Assembly: GCA_041676705.1 (NCBI GenBank)
Contig: JBAYRL010000002.1
Coordinates: 434,001-498,000 of the forward strand
Length of the DNA stretch: 64,000 bases
Source: Acidimicrobiia bacterium
Lineage (GTDB): Bacteria > Actinomycetota > Acidimicrobiia > Acidimicrobiales > SKKL01
Direction: 5' to 3'
Positions within the stretch are counted from its first letter, which is position 1; the number at the start of each line of letters is the position of its first letter. A model generated the notes under the pieces. It had not been told where the DNA came from and searched no databases. It saw only the letters and a program-made list of their open reading frames with translations. A program made the translations under genes and the position numbers. Shown in pieces: positions 17,193 through 25,468 of the stretch.

Positions 17193-17822
17193 CTAGCCCT
17201 GTGACATTATGAGTTGCCACGGCACCACTTGTTCGTCCTCCACAGCGCTTCGAAGCTCGGAAGCCACCGCTGTGTCTTGGGCCAATTCCAGCGCGTAATA
17301 ATAAGGTGCCCGAGCAAAATACTGGGGACAATGCGGCTGGTCGACACAAGGCTCCATGGCCGCCACGTCAACCAAAGTTCCATCGGTGTCAAACCAAGCC
17401 ACCACCAAGGCTAAGGGTGTGTTCTTCATCCAAAAAGCACTAGAAGAGGTCTGCTCGAAGGTAAACAACATGCCATCGAACGGCTCAATGTTGGCTATGT
17501 CCATAAGGCCTTGGGCACGCAACGTAGCGGTGTTGGCCACCAAAACACACAACTCGAAGCTGCGCGATTCTCCCAGACGCAACTCAACCAAACGCGAACC
17601 AAACGCGGCCAATTCGCCGTCGCTGGTGTGACAGTTCGTATCAGTCTCCTCGTCTGAGCGAGGGTCTTGCACTCTGCCGTTTGTTTCCTCGGTGCCACCA
17701 TTTGGCGCCGCTAAGTCTTGGCTTGGCTGCTGAGCATCACCATTTGGCACCGAAGTAGTGCACGACGATAAGGCTGCCAGCAGCGTCGCCGTGGCTAACA
17801 CCGTTATGAACAGACGCGCCAA
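17193..17822 (-). CDS. DUF192 lipoprotein
   Basis: 209 residues. The signal peptide ends in a lipobox (LAALSSC, Cys about 21), followed by a Gly/Glu/Thr linker to about 60. The DUF192 domain (about 75-205) shows the hallmark GLMDI, DGMLFTFEQTSSSAFWMKNTPLAL spread over 105-145, and VDVAAMEPC. DUF192 proteins are small beta-rich exported proteins of unclear role. The three cysteines near the end (EPCVDQPHCPQ) may form a disulfide. It is a single gene between panB and the rpsF leader. Confidence 0.85.
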   Translation of the reverse strand: MARLFITVLATATLLAALSSCTTSVPNGDAQQPSQDLAAPNGGTEETNGRVQDPRSDEETDTNCHTSDGELAAFGSRLVELRLGESRSFELCVLVANTATLRAQGLMDIANIEPFDGMLFTFEQTSSSAFWMKNTPLALVVAWFDTDGTLVDVAAMEPCVDQPHCPQYFARAPYYYALELAQDTAVASELRSAVEDEQVVPWQLIMSQG

Positions 17823-17858
17823 AGGGTTAAAGCGTTTGGAAATTTCGATGCCCTTAGG

Positions 17859-18713
17859 TTAATCGCCGCTTGAACCGTAAAGGCCCAAAGCTTCAGCTTC
17901 TGCCTCGCCCAGCTGATACGACTCGGCTTCACCGGGAAAAGCCTTACTACGCACATCCGCAGCAAAAGTACTCAAAGCGGTCACCGCATCGGCGCCTAAA
18001 GATGCGTAGCGGCGCACAAACTTCGGTTTAATACGGTCTTCAATCCCCAAAACATCGTGATAGACGAGCACCTGGCCATCACAATCGGAACCAGCACCGA
18101 TTCCTACCGTCGGCACATCGAGCGAGTCGGTAATTAACTTGGCAACTGGCGAAGGAATTCCTTCTAACACAATTAGAAAACAACCGGCAGCTTCCAATGC
18201 TTTGGCGTCTTCAACCAGCTCAAGAGCAGCTTGTGACGTTTTTCCTTGAACCTTGAAACCACCCATTTGATGTACAGATTGTGGCGTCAGGCCCAAATGA
18301 CCGACCACGGCAATTTCGGCGTCCACAATGGCCTCAACCATGGGCACTCTTTTTCGACCGCCCTCAAGTTTCACCGCTACAGCACCAGCGCGAATTAGCT
18401 CGGCCGCATTCCTTACCGTTTCACGGGCATCCACGTGGTAACTCATCCACGGCAGGTCGGCAATTACCATGGCTTTAGGTTTCGTTCTGGCCACTGCGGC
18501 GGTGTGGTGCGCCATATCGGCCACTGTCACCGAGAGAGTGGTGTCATAACCAAGAACCACCATCGCTAAAGAATCACCCACCAGAATTAGCTCGGCACCC
18601 GCTTCGTCAACACTTCGGGCCGAGGGGGCATCGTAGGCGGTAATCATAACCAACGGGTCATGTCCATGGCGCACTTTATGGGCGCGAACGGCTGGTACCG
18701 TGATCTTGCTCAT
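17859..18713 (-). CDS. panB: 3-methyl-2-oxobutanoate hydroxymethyltransferase
   Basis: 284 residues from the ATG at 18713, preceded by AGGAGG at 18719-18725; a 24-codon upstream extension is unlikely. Blocks MITAYDAPSAR, LVGDSLAMVVLGYDTT, ADLPWMSYH, AVKLEGG, VVGHLGLTPQSVHQMGGFKVQGK and GIGAGSDCDGQVLVYHD are diagnostic. It transfers a hydroxymethyl group to alpha-ketoisovalerate, the first pantothenate step. No other pantothenate gene is near. Confidence 0.95.
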   Translation of the reverse strand: MSKITVPAVRAHKVRHGHDPLVMITAYDAPSARSVDEAGAELILVGDSLAMVVLGYDTTLSVTVADMAHHTAAVARTKPKAMVIADLPWMSYHVDARETVRNAAELIRAGAVAVKLEGGRKRVPMVEAIVDAEIAVVGHLGLTPQSVHQMGGFKVQGKTSQAALELVEDAKALEAAGCFLIVLEGIPSPVAKLITDSLDVPTVGIGAGSDCDGQVLVYHDVLGIEDRIKPKFVRRYASLGADAVTALSTFAADVRSKAFPGEAESYQLGEAEAEALGLYGSSGD

Positions 18714-18797
18714 GAGAGCCTCCTTTTTCCGTCCAACGCCAAGGTTGGCTGTCGGCGGTACTTCCACGATATAACGCGGAACCACACGAGCAACTAG

Positions 18798-21071
18798 CTA
18801 AGGCTCATCATTTTCGTCTGGTGGCACCTGGGTAGTGGAGGTAGTAGAGGTAGTGGTTGGTGTCGAAGTAGTGGTGCTACTTGGTGGCGGTTCAACCACA
18901 GTTGAAGTAGTGGTGCTACTTGTACCGGGCGAATCCGTCTCATCACTAGTTGTAGAAGTGGTTTCTTCTGTTACTGGCGGACACAGCTCGATTGGGGTCG
19001 ACGGGTCGGTGGTGTCAGTGCCGTCAACCGGACAGCGCAACACCGTTGGGGTGGTTGTAGGTGCGGTGAGCGTAATCTGGGGGAACTCGCAACGCTCTCG
19101 GCCTTCCAGAGCGCGTTGCATAAACGCCCCCCACATTTGCGCTGGGAAAGAACCACCGGTTACCGAAATGCCCCGAAAATTGTTCATTCGTCGGGGCCTT
19201 CCTTCAGAGTCAGCACCGGGATAGCCCATCCAAATAGCGGTACTTACCTGGCAGCTGTAGCCGACGAACCAAGCATCACGGTTGTTGGTGGTGGTTCCGG
19301 TCTTCCCCGCTACTACCTGGCCCGCAACCGCTGCTGAACGGCCCGTACCGCCGGTCACCACACTGGCCAAAGAATAGGTCACCTCATCGGCTACTTCAGC
19401 AGGAATAACCTGTTCACGACGTCGGTAAGGCTCCCACAGAACGCGTCCCGAGGCGTCGGTCACTCGTTCAATCATGATGGGATCACCATGAGCACCCCGG
19501 TCACGAAAGGTGGTGTAGGCCGAAGCCATATCGAGAACCGAGACTTCTCCGGCGCCTAACACCACCGAGGGGACATCGGGCAAACGGGCACTGACTCCGG
19601 CCTTGCGGGCCAGCTCATTCACCCTGGCTGGGCCAAGGTCTAATATCAGCCGGGCATAAACGGTGTTCGAAGAAACACGCATGGCGTCTAGCAGCGACCA
19701 CTCGCCGCTTGGCGAACCGCCCCCAGTGACTTCCCAGTCGCTGCCGTTATTAGCGCCTTCGAAAACCGCTTTGGACGGCGCTTCATAGACGCTGGAGAGC
19801 TCTTCACCGTCCATTAACGCTCGGGCCAACGCAAAAGGTTTATAAGCCGAACCTGGGCCACGCCCAGAACCGCCACCTCTTTGTCCAAGGGCCAAGTTCA
19901 CCTGTGAGGTGGAAAAATCTGTTCCCCCTACCATGGCCAAAACGTTGTTGTTCTCATCAAGAGAAACCAACGCCGCCGCGGGATCATCAGGATTGTTCGG
20001 ATCGAGCGTGCTCGTAATCACCTCGTACGCCGCTTGTTGGAGCGAGAGATCAAGCGTGGTGTACACCCGAAGACCGCCCCCATATGTGGCGGCAGCCCCG
20101 AACTCTTCAATAAGAAATTGGCGTACCGCGTCAACAAAATACTCGGAACCGAACTCGGCGCCCTGAACTTTGCCCATACCTTCTCGCGCTTCACGAGGTA
20201 GCACCATGGCAGCTGTGGTTTGAGCTTCGGCCTCGGCCATCTGGGCGTCAGTTATCACTCCGTCACTTAACAAACGCACCAAAGCGTTGTGTCGCCGCCG
20301 ATCAGCTTCTTCAGGAAAACGAGTCGGCTCACCAGTTTCAGGAGCCCGAATCAGACCCGCGAAAAACGCCGCCTCCGAGAGGTTTAACTCGGCTGCTGGT
20401 TTACCAAAATAGGTTCGAGCAGCTGCTTCCACACCGTAGGCACCCCGACCGAAGTAAATCGTGTTGAGGTAACGTTCCAAAATTTCTTCTTTAGACAATG
20501 AACGTTCAAGTTTCACTGCCAACGCGGCTTCACGAAGTTTTCGCATCAAGGTGCGATCGTCGTTCAAATAGACGTTCTTCACATATTGCTGCGTAATTGT
20601 GGAACCACCCTGGGCTACTTTTTTATGTCGCAGGTCGGTCCACAAAGCACGGCCAATTGAAATCGGGTCAACACCGCTGTGGCTAAAGAAATTACGGTCT
20701 TCTTGGGCCAAAATAGCGTCAATAACGTTGGGCGAAATGGCGTCCAACGGAACATAAATTCGATTTTCGGCCCCACTCAGTGCCGCCATAGCCGTTTCGG
20801 GTCCGCATTCAGTCACCCCAGCGGCACAAATGTATGACGTCTCAACCAGCGGTTCAGCCGGGGGTAGTGGCACTTGGTACAAAAGCCAAACCAAACCGGC
20901 AGCACTAGCAATTCCAAGCAACCCAAGCAGGAAGAAAAGCCGTCTCACTCGCCACAAAATCGAACGACGTGGCTCGCTAGAGGTCGCTTTGGTTGATTTA
21001 GATCTCTTTTTCAGTTCACCCGTCCGATCAAAAACGTTTGCGCTAGGTGATTCCACCAACAACCAGGACAA
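18798..21071 (-). CDS. Bifunctional penicillin-binding protein (class A)
   Basis: 757 residues with a probable TTG start; a GTG five codons in is an alternative. Layout: a short basic cytoplasmic tail, TM helix (about 43-66), a GT51 glycosyltransferase domain (EDRNFFSHSGVDP, GGSTITQQYVKN, EILERYLN), and a transpeptidase domain with PGSAYKPF (SxxK), SSNT (SxN) and GKTGTT (KTG). A Thr/Ser/Pro-rich tail of about 90 residues follows, as in mycobacterial PonA1. It polymerises and cross-links peptidoglycan. The 5' end overlaps the DUF5318 gene by about 60 bp, so they are co-transcribed. Confidence 0.93.
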   Translation of the reverse strand: MSWLLVESPSANVFDRTGELKKRSKSTKATSSEPRRSILWRVRRLFFLLGLLGIASAAGLVWLLYQVPLPPAEPLVETSYICAAGVTECGPETAMAALSGAENRIYVPLDAISPNVIDAILAQEDRNFFSHSGVDPISIGRALWTDLRHKKVAQGGSTITQQYVKNVYLNDDRTLMRKLREAALAVKLERSLSKEEILERYLNTIYFGRGAYGVEAAARTYFGKPAAELNLSEAAFFAGLIRAPETGEPTRFPEEADRRRHNALVRLLSDGVITDAQMAEAEAQTTAAMVLPREAREGMGKVQGAEFGSEYFVDAVRQFLIEEFGAAATYGGGLRVYTTLDLSLQQAAYEVITSTLDPNNPDDPAAALVSLDENNNVLAMVGGTDFSTSQVNLALGQRGGGSGRGPGSAYKPFALARALMDGEELSSVYEAPSKAVFEGANNGSDWEVTGGGSPSGEWSLLDAMRVSSNTVYARLILDLGPARVNELARKAGVSARLPDVPSVVLGAGEVSVLDMASAYTTFRDRGAHGDPIMIERVTDASGRVLWEPYRRREQVIPAEVADEVTYSLASVVTGGTGRSAAVAGQVVAGKTGTTTNNRDAWFVGYSCQVSTAIWMGYPGADSEGRPRRMNNFRGISVTGGSFPAQMWGAFMQRALEGRERCEFPQITLTAPTTTPTVLRCPVDGTDTTDPSTPIELCPPVTEETTSTTSDETDSPGTSSTTTSTVVEPPPSSTTTSTPTTTSTTSTTQVPPDENDEP

Positions 21072-21415
21072 ACCTCAACGATGTAACAGGTGTACTGGTT
21101 GCCTTTAGCGGCCTTAGCCGCAAAGTCACGCAATTCTGCTTTTGATGTTATACAGCGGCCAAAGGCGGGAAGGCGCGGGCCAAAGACGTAGGTGACCAAA
21201 ACCACGTTCTCGTCTTTGCAGATAGGGCAAATTTGTTTGGTGGGTTCGGCCACCGATTTGGCCGCCCGGCGCAATTCTGGGTGAGCGTCGCAGACTTCGT
21301 GTTGCGCAAGCCGTCCACGGTGGTATTGATCGATTACCCATTGCCTGGCCATGCGGTAATCGATCGTGCCGGGTCCTGGCGTACCCGCCGCCTCGCGATG
21401 CGACAAAAAACTCAC
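21011..21415 (-). CDS. DUF5318-type zinc-ribbon-like protein
   Basis: 134 residues. Two cysteine pairs, CPICKDE (about 63-66) and CPGCWWNH (about 116-119), with an extra Cys-containing segment between (QYTCYIVEVC), suggest a zinc ribbon. In actinobacteria a protein of this type sits beside the class A PBP gene, and the family name DUF5318 is from memory. The overlap with the PBP start implies translational coupling and perhaps a regulatory role in wall synthesis; this is inference. Confidence 0.65.
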   Translation of the reverse strand: MSFLSHREAAGTPGPGTIDYRMARQWVIDQYHRGRLAQHEVCDAHPELRRAAKSVAEPTKQICPICKDENVVLVTYVFGPRLPAFGRCITSKAELRDFAAKAAKGNQYTCYIVEVCPGCWWNHLAQTFLIGRVN

Positions 21416-21498
21416 AATTAGACCCTACCTAGGGTTTCCAACGAGACACGACGTCGCCAATACACATCTCAAGGCTGGTTTCACGCGAAACTAGAACT

Positions 21499-22239
21499 AT
21501 GGATGCCAAAGCCACACCCTCCATTCAACCGCACACCTTTCCTTTGGGCCTGCCACTTCCCCTGGACCAGGTGCATTATGGGCCAGATATTCCCAACGAG
21601 GGCGAGCTGCGACTTCTGGGTGACCTTTCGGGCAAAAGGATTTTGCAGCTGGGCTGCGGTGACGGACACAACACGGTAGCCCTGCATCGTAAGGGTGCCC
21701 GGGTAATTGTGGTGGAACCCGACCCCATTCGTGTGAAGAATGCTCGCGACCTTTTTGAGCGTGAGGGCACCCGGGTCGAGATTTTACAAGGCGATGTCGC
21801 CGATTTGGCCAGTGTGCGCGCCGAGTCGATTGATATCGCGCTTAGCGTATACACCTTGGCAGGGGTGTCCGATCTGGCCCGAGTCTTTCGCCAGGTACAT
21901 CGGGTTTTACGGCCCGATCTGCCCTTTGTTTTCTCGCTTCCACACCCTGCTTTCGCCATGGTCGATGTCACCACCAAGCGACCGGTTAAATTAACTCGCT
22001 CTTATTGGGAGGAAACACCGCGACCGTGGGCACTGGGCGATGACGACGATTCCGAGGGCATCGACTATGGCCATACCTTTAGCCGTCTCTTCACCTGGCT
22101 AACCCGCTCGAATTTTCGGGTCGATATTTTGATGGAACCCGAACCTAAAGATTCCAAAGAGCGCTCACCGTTGTGGGTGGACGCAATGGCCACCGTGCCC
22201 TCCACCCTGGTCCTCCGGGCACGCAAGCTAGGTTTCTGA
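21499..22239 (+). CDS. SAM-dependent methyltransferase, class I
   Basis: 246 residues. Motif I is ILQLGCGDGHNTVAL (about 48-62), the acidic end of beta-2 is VVVEPDP, and the motif IV region is IDIALSVYTLAGVSD. The small-molecule UbiE/type-11 pattern is clear, but the substrate cannot be inferred. The last 12 bp overlap the 3' end of the convergent cca gene. Confidence 0.85.
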   Translation: MDAKATPSIQPHTFPLGLPLPLDQVHYGPDIPNEGELRLLGDLSGKRILQLGCGDGHNTVALHRKGARVIVVEPDPIRVKNARDLFEREGTRVEILQGDVADLASVRAESIDIALSVYTLAGVSDLARVFRQVHRVLRPDLPFVFSLPHPAFAMVDVTTKRPVKLTRSYWEETPRPWALGDDDDSEGIDYGHTFSRLFTWLTRSNFRVDILMEPEPKDSKERSPLWVDAMATVPSTLVLRARKLGF

Positions 22240-23610
22240 TCGGTGTTCCGCCCACCATTCGAGCAGCTGATTTTTTAAGGTTTCCTCGTCCTTAGGGCCT
22301 TCTTCTAAGCGAATTTCCAACAAGAAATTCATGGCCTCACCCACCATCGGACCGGGTTTCAACCCCAAGAGATCCATTACCGCTCGACCGTCTAGGCCAG
22401 GGCGAATGCTGGCCAGCTCTTCTTTGGCCTGTAGCTCACCAATGCGCTGTTCCAGCTCGTCCATCCGAGCCGCCAAGGCGTCAGCCTTACGTTTGTTGCG
22501 AGTGGTGGAATCACAACGGGTGAGCTCAATCAGCTCGGGCAACAGCGGTCCGGCATCACGTACAAAGCGTCGTACCGCAGCATCAGTCCAGCCCATTTGA
22601 TAGGTGTGGAAACGCAGGTGCATAGCCACCAAAGCCGTTACGGCGTCCACCTCGTCTTTGGCGTAACGAAGCTCGGTCAACCGTTTGCGGGTCATCCGAG
22701 CTCCAACCACCTCATGGTGATGGAATGCCACGCCACTATCGGTAATTGTCCGTGTTCGCGGCTTGCCGACGTCATGCATTAAAGCCGCTAAACGCACAAT
22801 TCGTTCGGGCCGAGTTTTGGCCACCACCGCAATGGTATGAGTTAATACGTCTTTGTGACGATGAATTGGATCTTGTTCGAGGCGCAAAGCCCGCATTTCA
22901 GGCAGGAACTGATCCGACAGTCCGGTGTCCACAAGGAACCAGAGCCCAGCCGATGGGTCATCAACCACCAACAATTTGTTCAGTTCATCACGGACACGCT
23001 CGGCCGAAACAATGCCTAAGCGATCTTTCATCGCAACGACGGCTTCTACCAAACCCTCTTCGGGAACTAATCCATAGCCAGCTATAAAACGAGCGGCTCG
23101 CATCATTCGCAAGGGATCGTCACCAAAGGACATAGCGGGGCTAAAAGGAGTTCGTAGCCGTTTTCGAACCAGGTCTTCCGCACCGCCAAAAGGGTCAATC
23201 AAGCGTGGTTCTGGCACCGCTAGAGCCATGGCGTTGACCGTAAAGTCGCGCCTGGCCAGATCTGCTTCGATGTCTGTAGAAAACTCGACGGTCGGCTTGC
23301 GTGAATCGGCGGAATAACTTTCGCCGCGATGAGTGGTGATTTCGTAGCTACGCTCACCGAAACGAGCCGCTATCGTGCCAAACTTGATGCCTTGATCCCA
23401 AATGGCGTCGGCCAGCGGTGACAAAACAGCCTTAATGTCTGGCGGTGTGGCATCAGTGGTGAAATCTAGATCGGGTTGGGAAAGTTCACGCCCCAACAGC
23501 AGGTCGCGCACTATTCCACCCACCAAGTACAGCTTGAATCCAGCCGTGGCGAAGGCCTCGGCTAAGGGCTTTACTTCATTGAGGATGGGTTCAAGACGCT
23601 TGGGTACCAC
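22228..23610 (-). CDS. cca: CCA-adding tRNA nucleotidyltransferase
   Basis: 460 residues with a GTG start. The head domain has LVGGIVRDLLLG (about 28-39) and the DLDF metal motif; RRDFTVNAMAL and DPLRMMRAARF are class II nucleotidyltransferase blocks. An HD domain follows (ALMHDVGKPR, about 275). It adds or repairs the 3' CCA of tRNAs; the tRNA-Ile in this window lacks an encoded CCA, which fits the need. In Mycobacterium its homologue (pcnA) sits at the same place left of DUF6049 and sigM. Confidence 0.93.
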   Translation of the reverse strand: MVPKRLEPILNEVKPLAEAFATAGFKLYLVGGIVRDLLLGRELSQPDLDFTTDATPPDIKAVLSPLADAIWDQGIKFGTIAARFGERSYEITTHRGESYSADSRKPTVEFSTDIEADLARRDFTVNAMALAVPEPRLIDPFGGAEDLVRKRLRTPFSPAMSFGDDPLRMMRAARFIAGYGLVPEEGLVEAVVAMKDRLGIVSAERVRDELNKLLVVDDPSAGLWFLVDTGLSDQFLPEMRALRLEQDPIHRHKDVLTHTIAVVAKTRPERIVRLAALMHDVGKPRTRTITDSGVAFHHHEVVGARMTRKRLTELRYAKDEVDAVTALVAMHLRFHTYQMGWTDAAVRRFVRDAGPLLPELIELTRCDSTTRNKRKADALAARMDELEQRIGELQAKEELASIRPGLDGRAVMDLLGLKPGPMVGEAMNFLLEIRLEEGPKDEETLKNQLLEWWAEHRSET

Positions 23611-23645
23611 GGCGTTCTAAGGTAGCGGTCAAACGGGGTGTCCGC

Positions 23646-24647
23646 TTAAGCCAAATGGATCATGGCTACATCGTCCACCACGTTACGACCCGGTCCACCC
23701 GAGGTGGGCTTTTCTTGATACGAGCGCTCATCAAGCAGTCCCGCCAAGGCCGCCGCAGTGGAATCTCGCAAAGCTTCTAGGTCGTAGCCGCCTTCCAAGA
23801 AAGCAATCACCCGGCCTTTGGGTACGAAACGCAACACATCTCGGGTCAGATCGGAAAAGTCACCCGCTGATAGGCCCATCGAGGTCAGCGGATCAGCTCG
23901 GTGCGCATCGAATCCGGCCGAGAGCACCAACCAGGTGGGGTTAAATTCAGCCACTTTGGCGGCAAGTACCATATCGATTCCAGTACGCATAACATCGCCC
24001 GTCGTTCCGGCAGGTAACGGGAAATTGATGCTCGACCCGCGACCTTCGCCGGTACCAATGTCAAACAACGCCCCGGTGCCGGGATAAAGCGGGTATTCAT
24101 GGAACGACACGTAGAGAACCCTGGGATCCGCATCGAAGGCAGCCTGAGTGCCGTTGCCGTGGTGGGCATCGTAATCAACTAAGAGAACCCGTTCCCCCTG
24201 ATTCGCCAAGGTGGCCGCTGTGATGGCGGCGTTCGAAAGTAGACAGAATCCCATGGCACGATCGGGCATAGCGTGATGGCCCGGAGGCCGAACAGCGCAG
24301 AATGCGGCGTCCGCTTCGCCAGCACGTAGGCGTTCGATAGCTTCCAATCCGGCCCCAGCAGCTAGCAAAGCTGCCTCCCACGAAGCGGGAACCACGATGG
24401 TGTCGCTGTCTATACTTCCACCACCGCCGAGACAGAAACGTTCTAAGGCGTCAATGAAACCGGCAGGGTGTATCACATCAAGCTCTTTCTTGGTGGCGGC
24501 CCGTGGCTCAATTTCCACGATGCCGTCTTTTACACCCGAAAGCTCAATGGCGTCATGCACAGCACGAAGTCGGGCTGGATTTTCAGGGTGCCAACTACCG
24601 GTTTCGTGTAGTGCAAACTGAGGGTGTGAAAAGAAAATGAGTGACAC
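23646..24647 (-). CDS. Histone-deacetylase-family amidohydrolase
   Basis: About 333 residues from the GTG at 24647 (SVSLIFFSHPQF). An ATG-type extension to 24689 is possible but adds non-conserved residues. All zinc-enzyme blocks are present: AVRPPGHHAMPDRAMGFC with the His pair, DYDAHHGNGTQ, the Asp in LSAGFDAHRADPL, and LEGGYD. Bacterial members deacetylate acetylpolyamines, acetoin-related compounds or protein lysines. It lies 35 bp upstream of cca on the same strand, so they are probably co-transcribed. Confidence 0.9.
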   Translation of the reverse strand: MSLIFFSHPQFALHETGSWHPENPARLRAVHDAIELSGVKDGIVEIEPRAATKKELDVIHPAGFIDALERFCLGGGGSIDSDTIVVPASWEAALLAAGAGLEAIERLRAGEADAAFCAVRPPGHHAMPDRAMGFCLLSNAAITAATLANQGERVLLVDYDAHHGNGTQAAFDADPRVLYVSFHEYPLYPGTGALFDIGTGEGRGSSINFPLPAGTTGDVMRTGIDMVLAAKVAEFNPTWLVLSAGFDAHRADPLTSMGLSAGDFSDLTRDVLRFVPKGRVIAFLEGGYDLEALRDSTAAALAGLLDERSYQEKPTSGGPGRNVVDDVAMIHLA

Positions 24648-24739
24648 GCTCTTCCACGCTACCGCTAAATGACACCCGGTAGCTTGCAAATTTCTCGTCG
24701 TCTATCCTCACCGCCGACCCATTTTCAGCCAAGATTTAG

Positions 24740-25468
24740 ATGTTGAACCGGTTACCGATACGCCAATACGAAATTTTGCAGTACGGCTCTGATCGCTTGC
24801 GAGTCGCTCCGTGGCGCTCCGATTCCTCCGTGGCTGAGATTATCGGCACCACCAATAGCACCCCCTTACGAGTCGCTTCGATTCAAAATGCAATGCGGCT
24901 CTTAGAGTTGGCCGGTTATCGATGCGTCATGACCAACGCTTTAAGCGAGACCGAACGTCGAAGCTTTTTACAAGCCGGTTTCGAGGTTTATGAATCACTT
25001 CATCTCCTCACCCATACCCTCATCGATGTCCCCAAGCCACGCCGCGGTCAAACGAAACGCGGCTTCACCCGTGATTACAACGCAATTCTCGAGGTCGACA
25101 CCGCAGCCTTTGAGCCATTTTGGCGTCTGGATGAACGAGGTTTGGTCGATGCCATTGGCGCTACACCTAGAACTCGGGTTCGGATCGCACCTGGTAAGCA
25201 CGTTTGTGGCTATGCCATAACTGGGCTTTCGGGTTTTCGTGGTTATCTACAACGCCTGGCGGTTCACCCCGACTACCAAGGCTCGGGCATCGGCTCTAGC
25301 TTGGTAATCGACAGTCTGTATTGGCTGAAACGTCACCGATGCCAAATAGCCATGGTTAACACCCAAGAATCAAACGAGGGCGCTCTCCGCCTCTACCAGA
25401 GCCACGGATTTATTAACCAGCCCTCGGGGTTAGCCGTGTTGCGATATTCCTTTGAGCACCACATATGA
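24740..25468 (+). CDS. GNAT-family N-acetyltransferase
   Basis: 242 residues. The acetyl-CoA-binding motif A is RLAVHPDYQGSGIGSSLV (about 172-189), followed by VNTQESNEGALRLYQSHGF, typical of the GNAT C-terminal half. The N-terminal half is divergent and may be a second, degenerate GNAT repeat. The stop overlaps the next gene's ATG by four bases (25465-25468), so they are coupled. In Mycobacterium the gene at this place is a NUDIX hydrolase (mutT4). Confidence 0.8.
   Translation: MLNRLPIRQYEILQYGSDRLRVAPWRSDSSVAEIIGTTNSTPLRVASIQNAMRLLELAGYRCVMTNALSETERRSFLQAGFEVYESLHLLTHTLIDVPKPRRGQTKRGFTRDYNAILEVDTAAFEPFWRLDERGLVDAIGATPRTRVRIAPGKHVCGYAITGLSGFRGYLQRLAVHPDYQGSGIGSSLVIDSLYWLKRHRCQIAMVNTQESNEGALRLYQSHGFINQPSGLAVLRYSFEHHI

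Noticed and set aside
17065..17349. In-frame upstream extension of rpsF
   Set aside because: Frame is open, but S6 conservation and the near-perfect ribosome site start at 17064; the extension covers the leader hairpins.
18835..19010. Repeat-like GTAGTGGAGGTAGTAGAGG tract
   Set aside because: It encodes the Thr/Ser/Pro-rich tail of the penicillin-binding protein; repetition comes from biased codons, not a CRISPR or tandem-repeat array.
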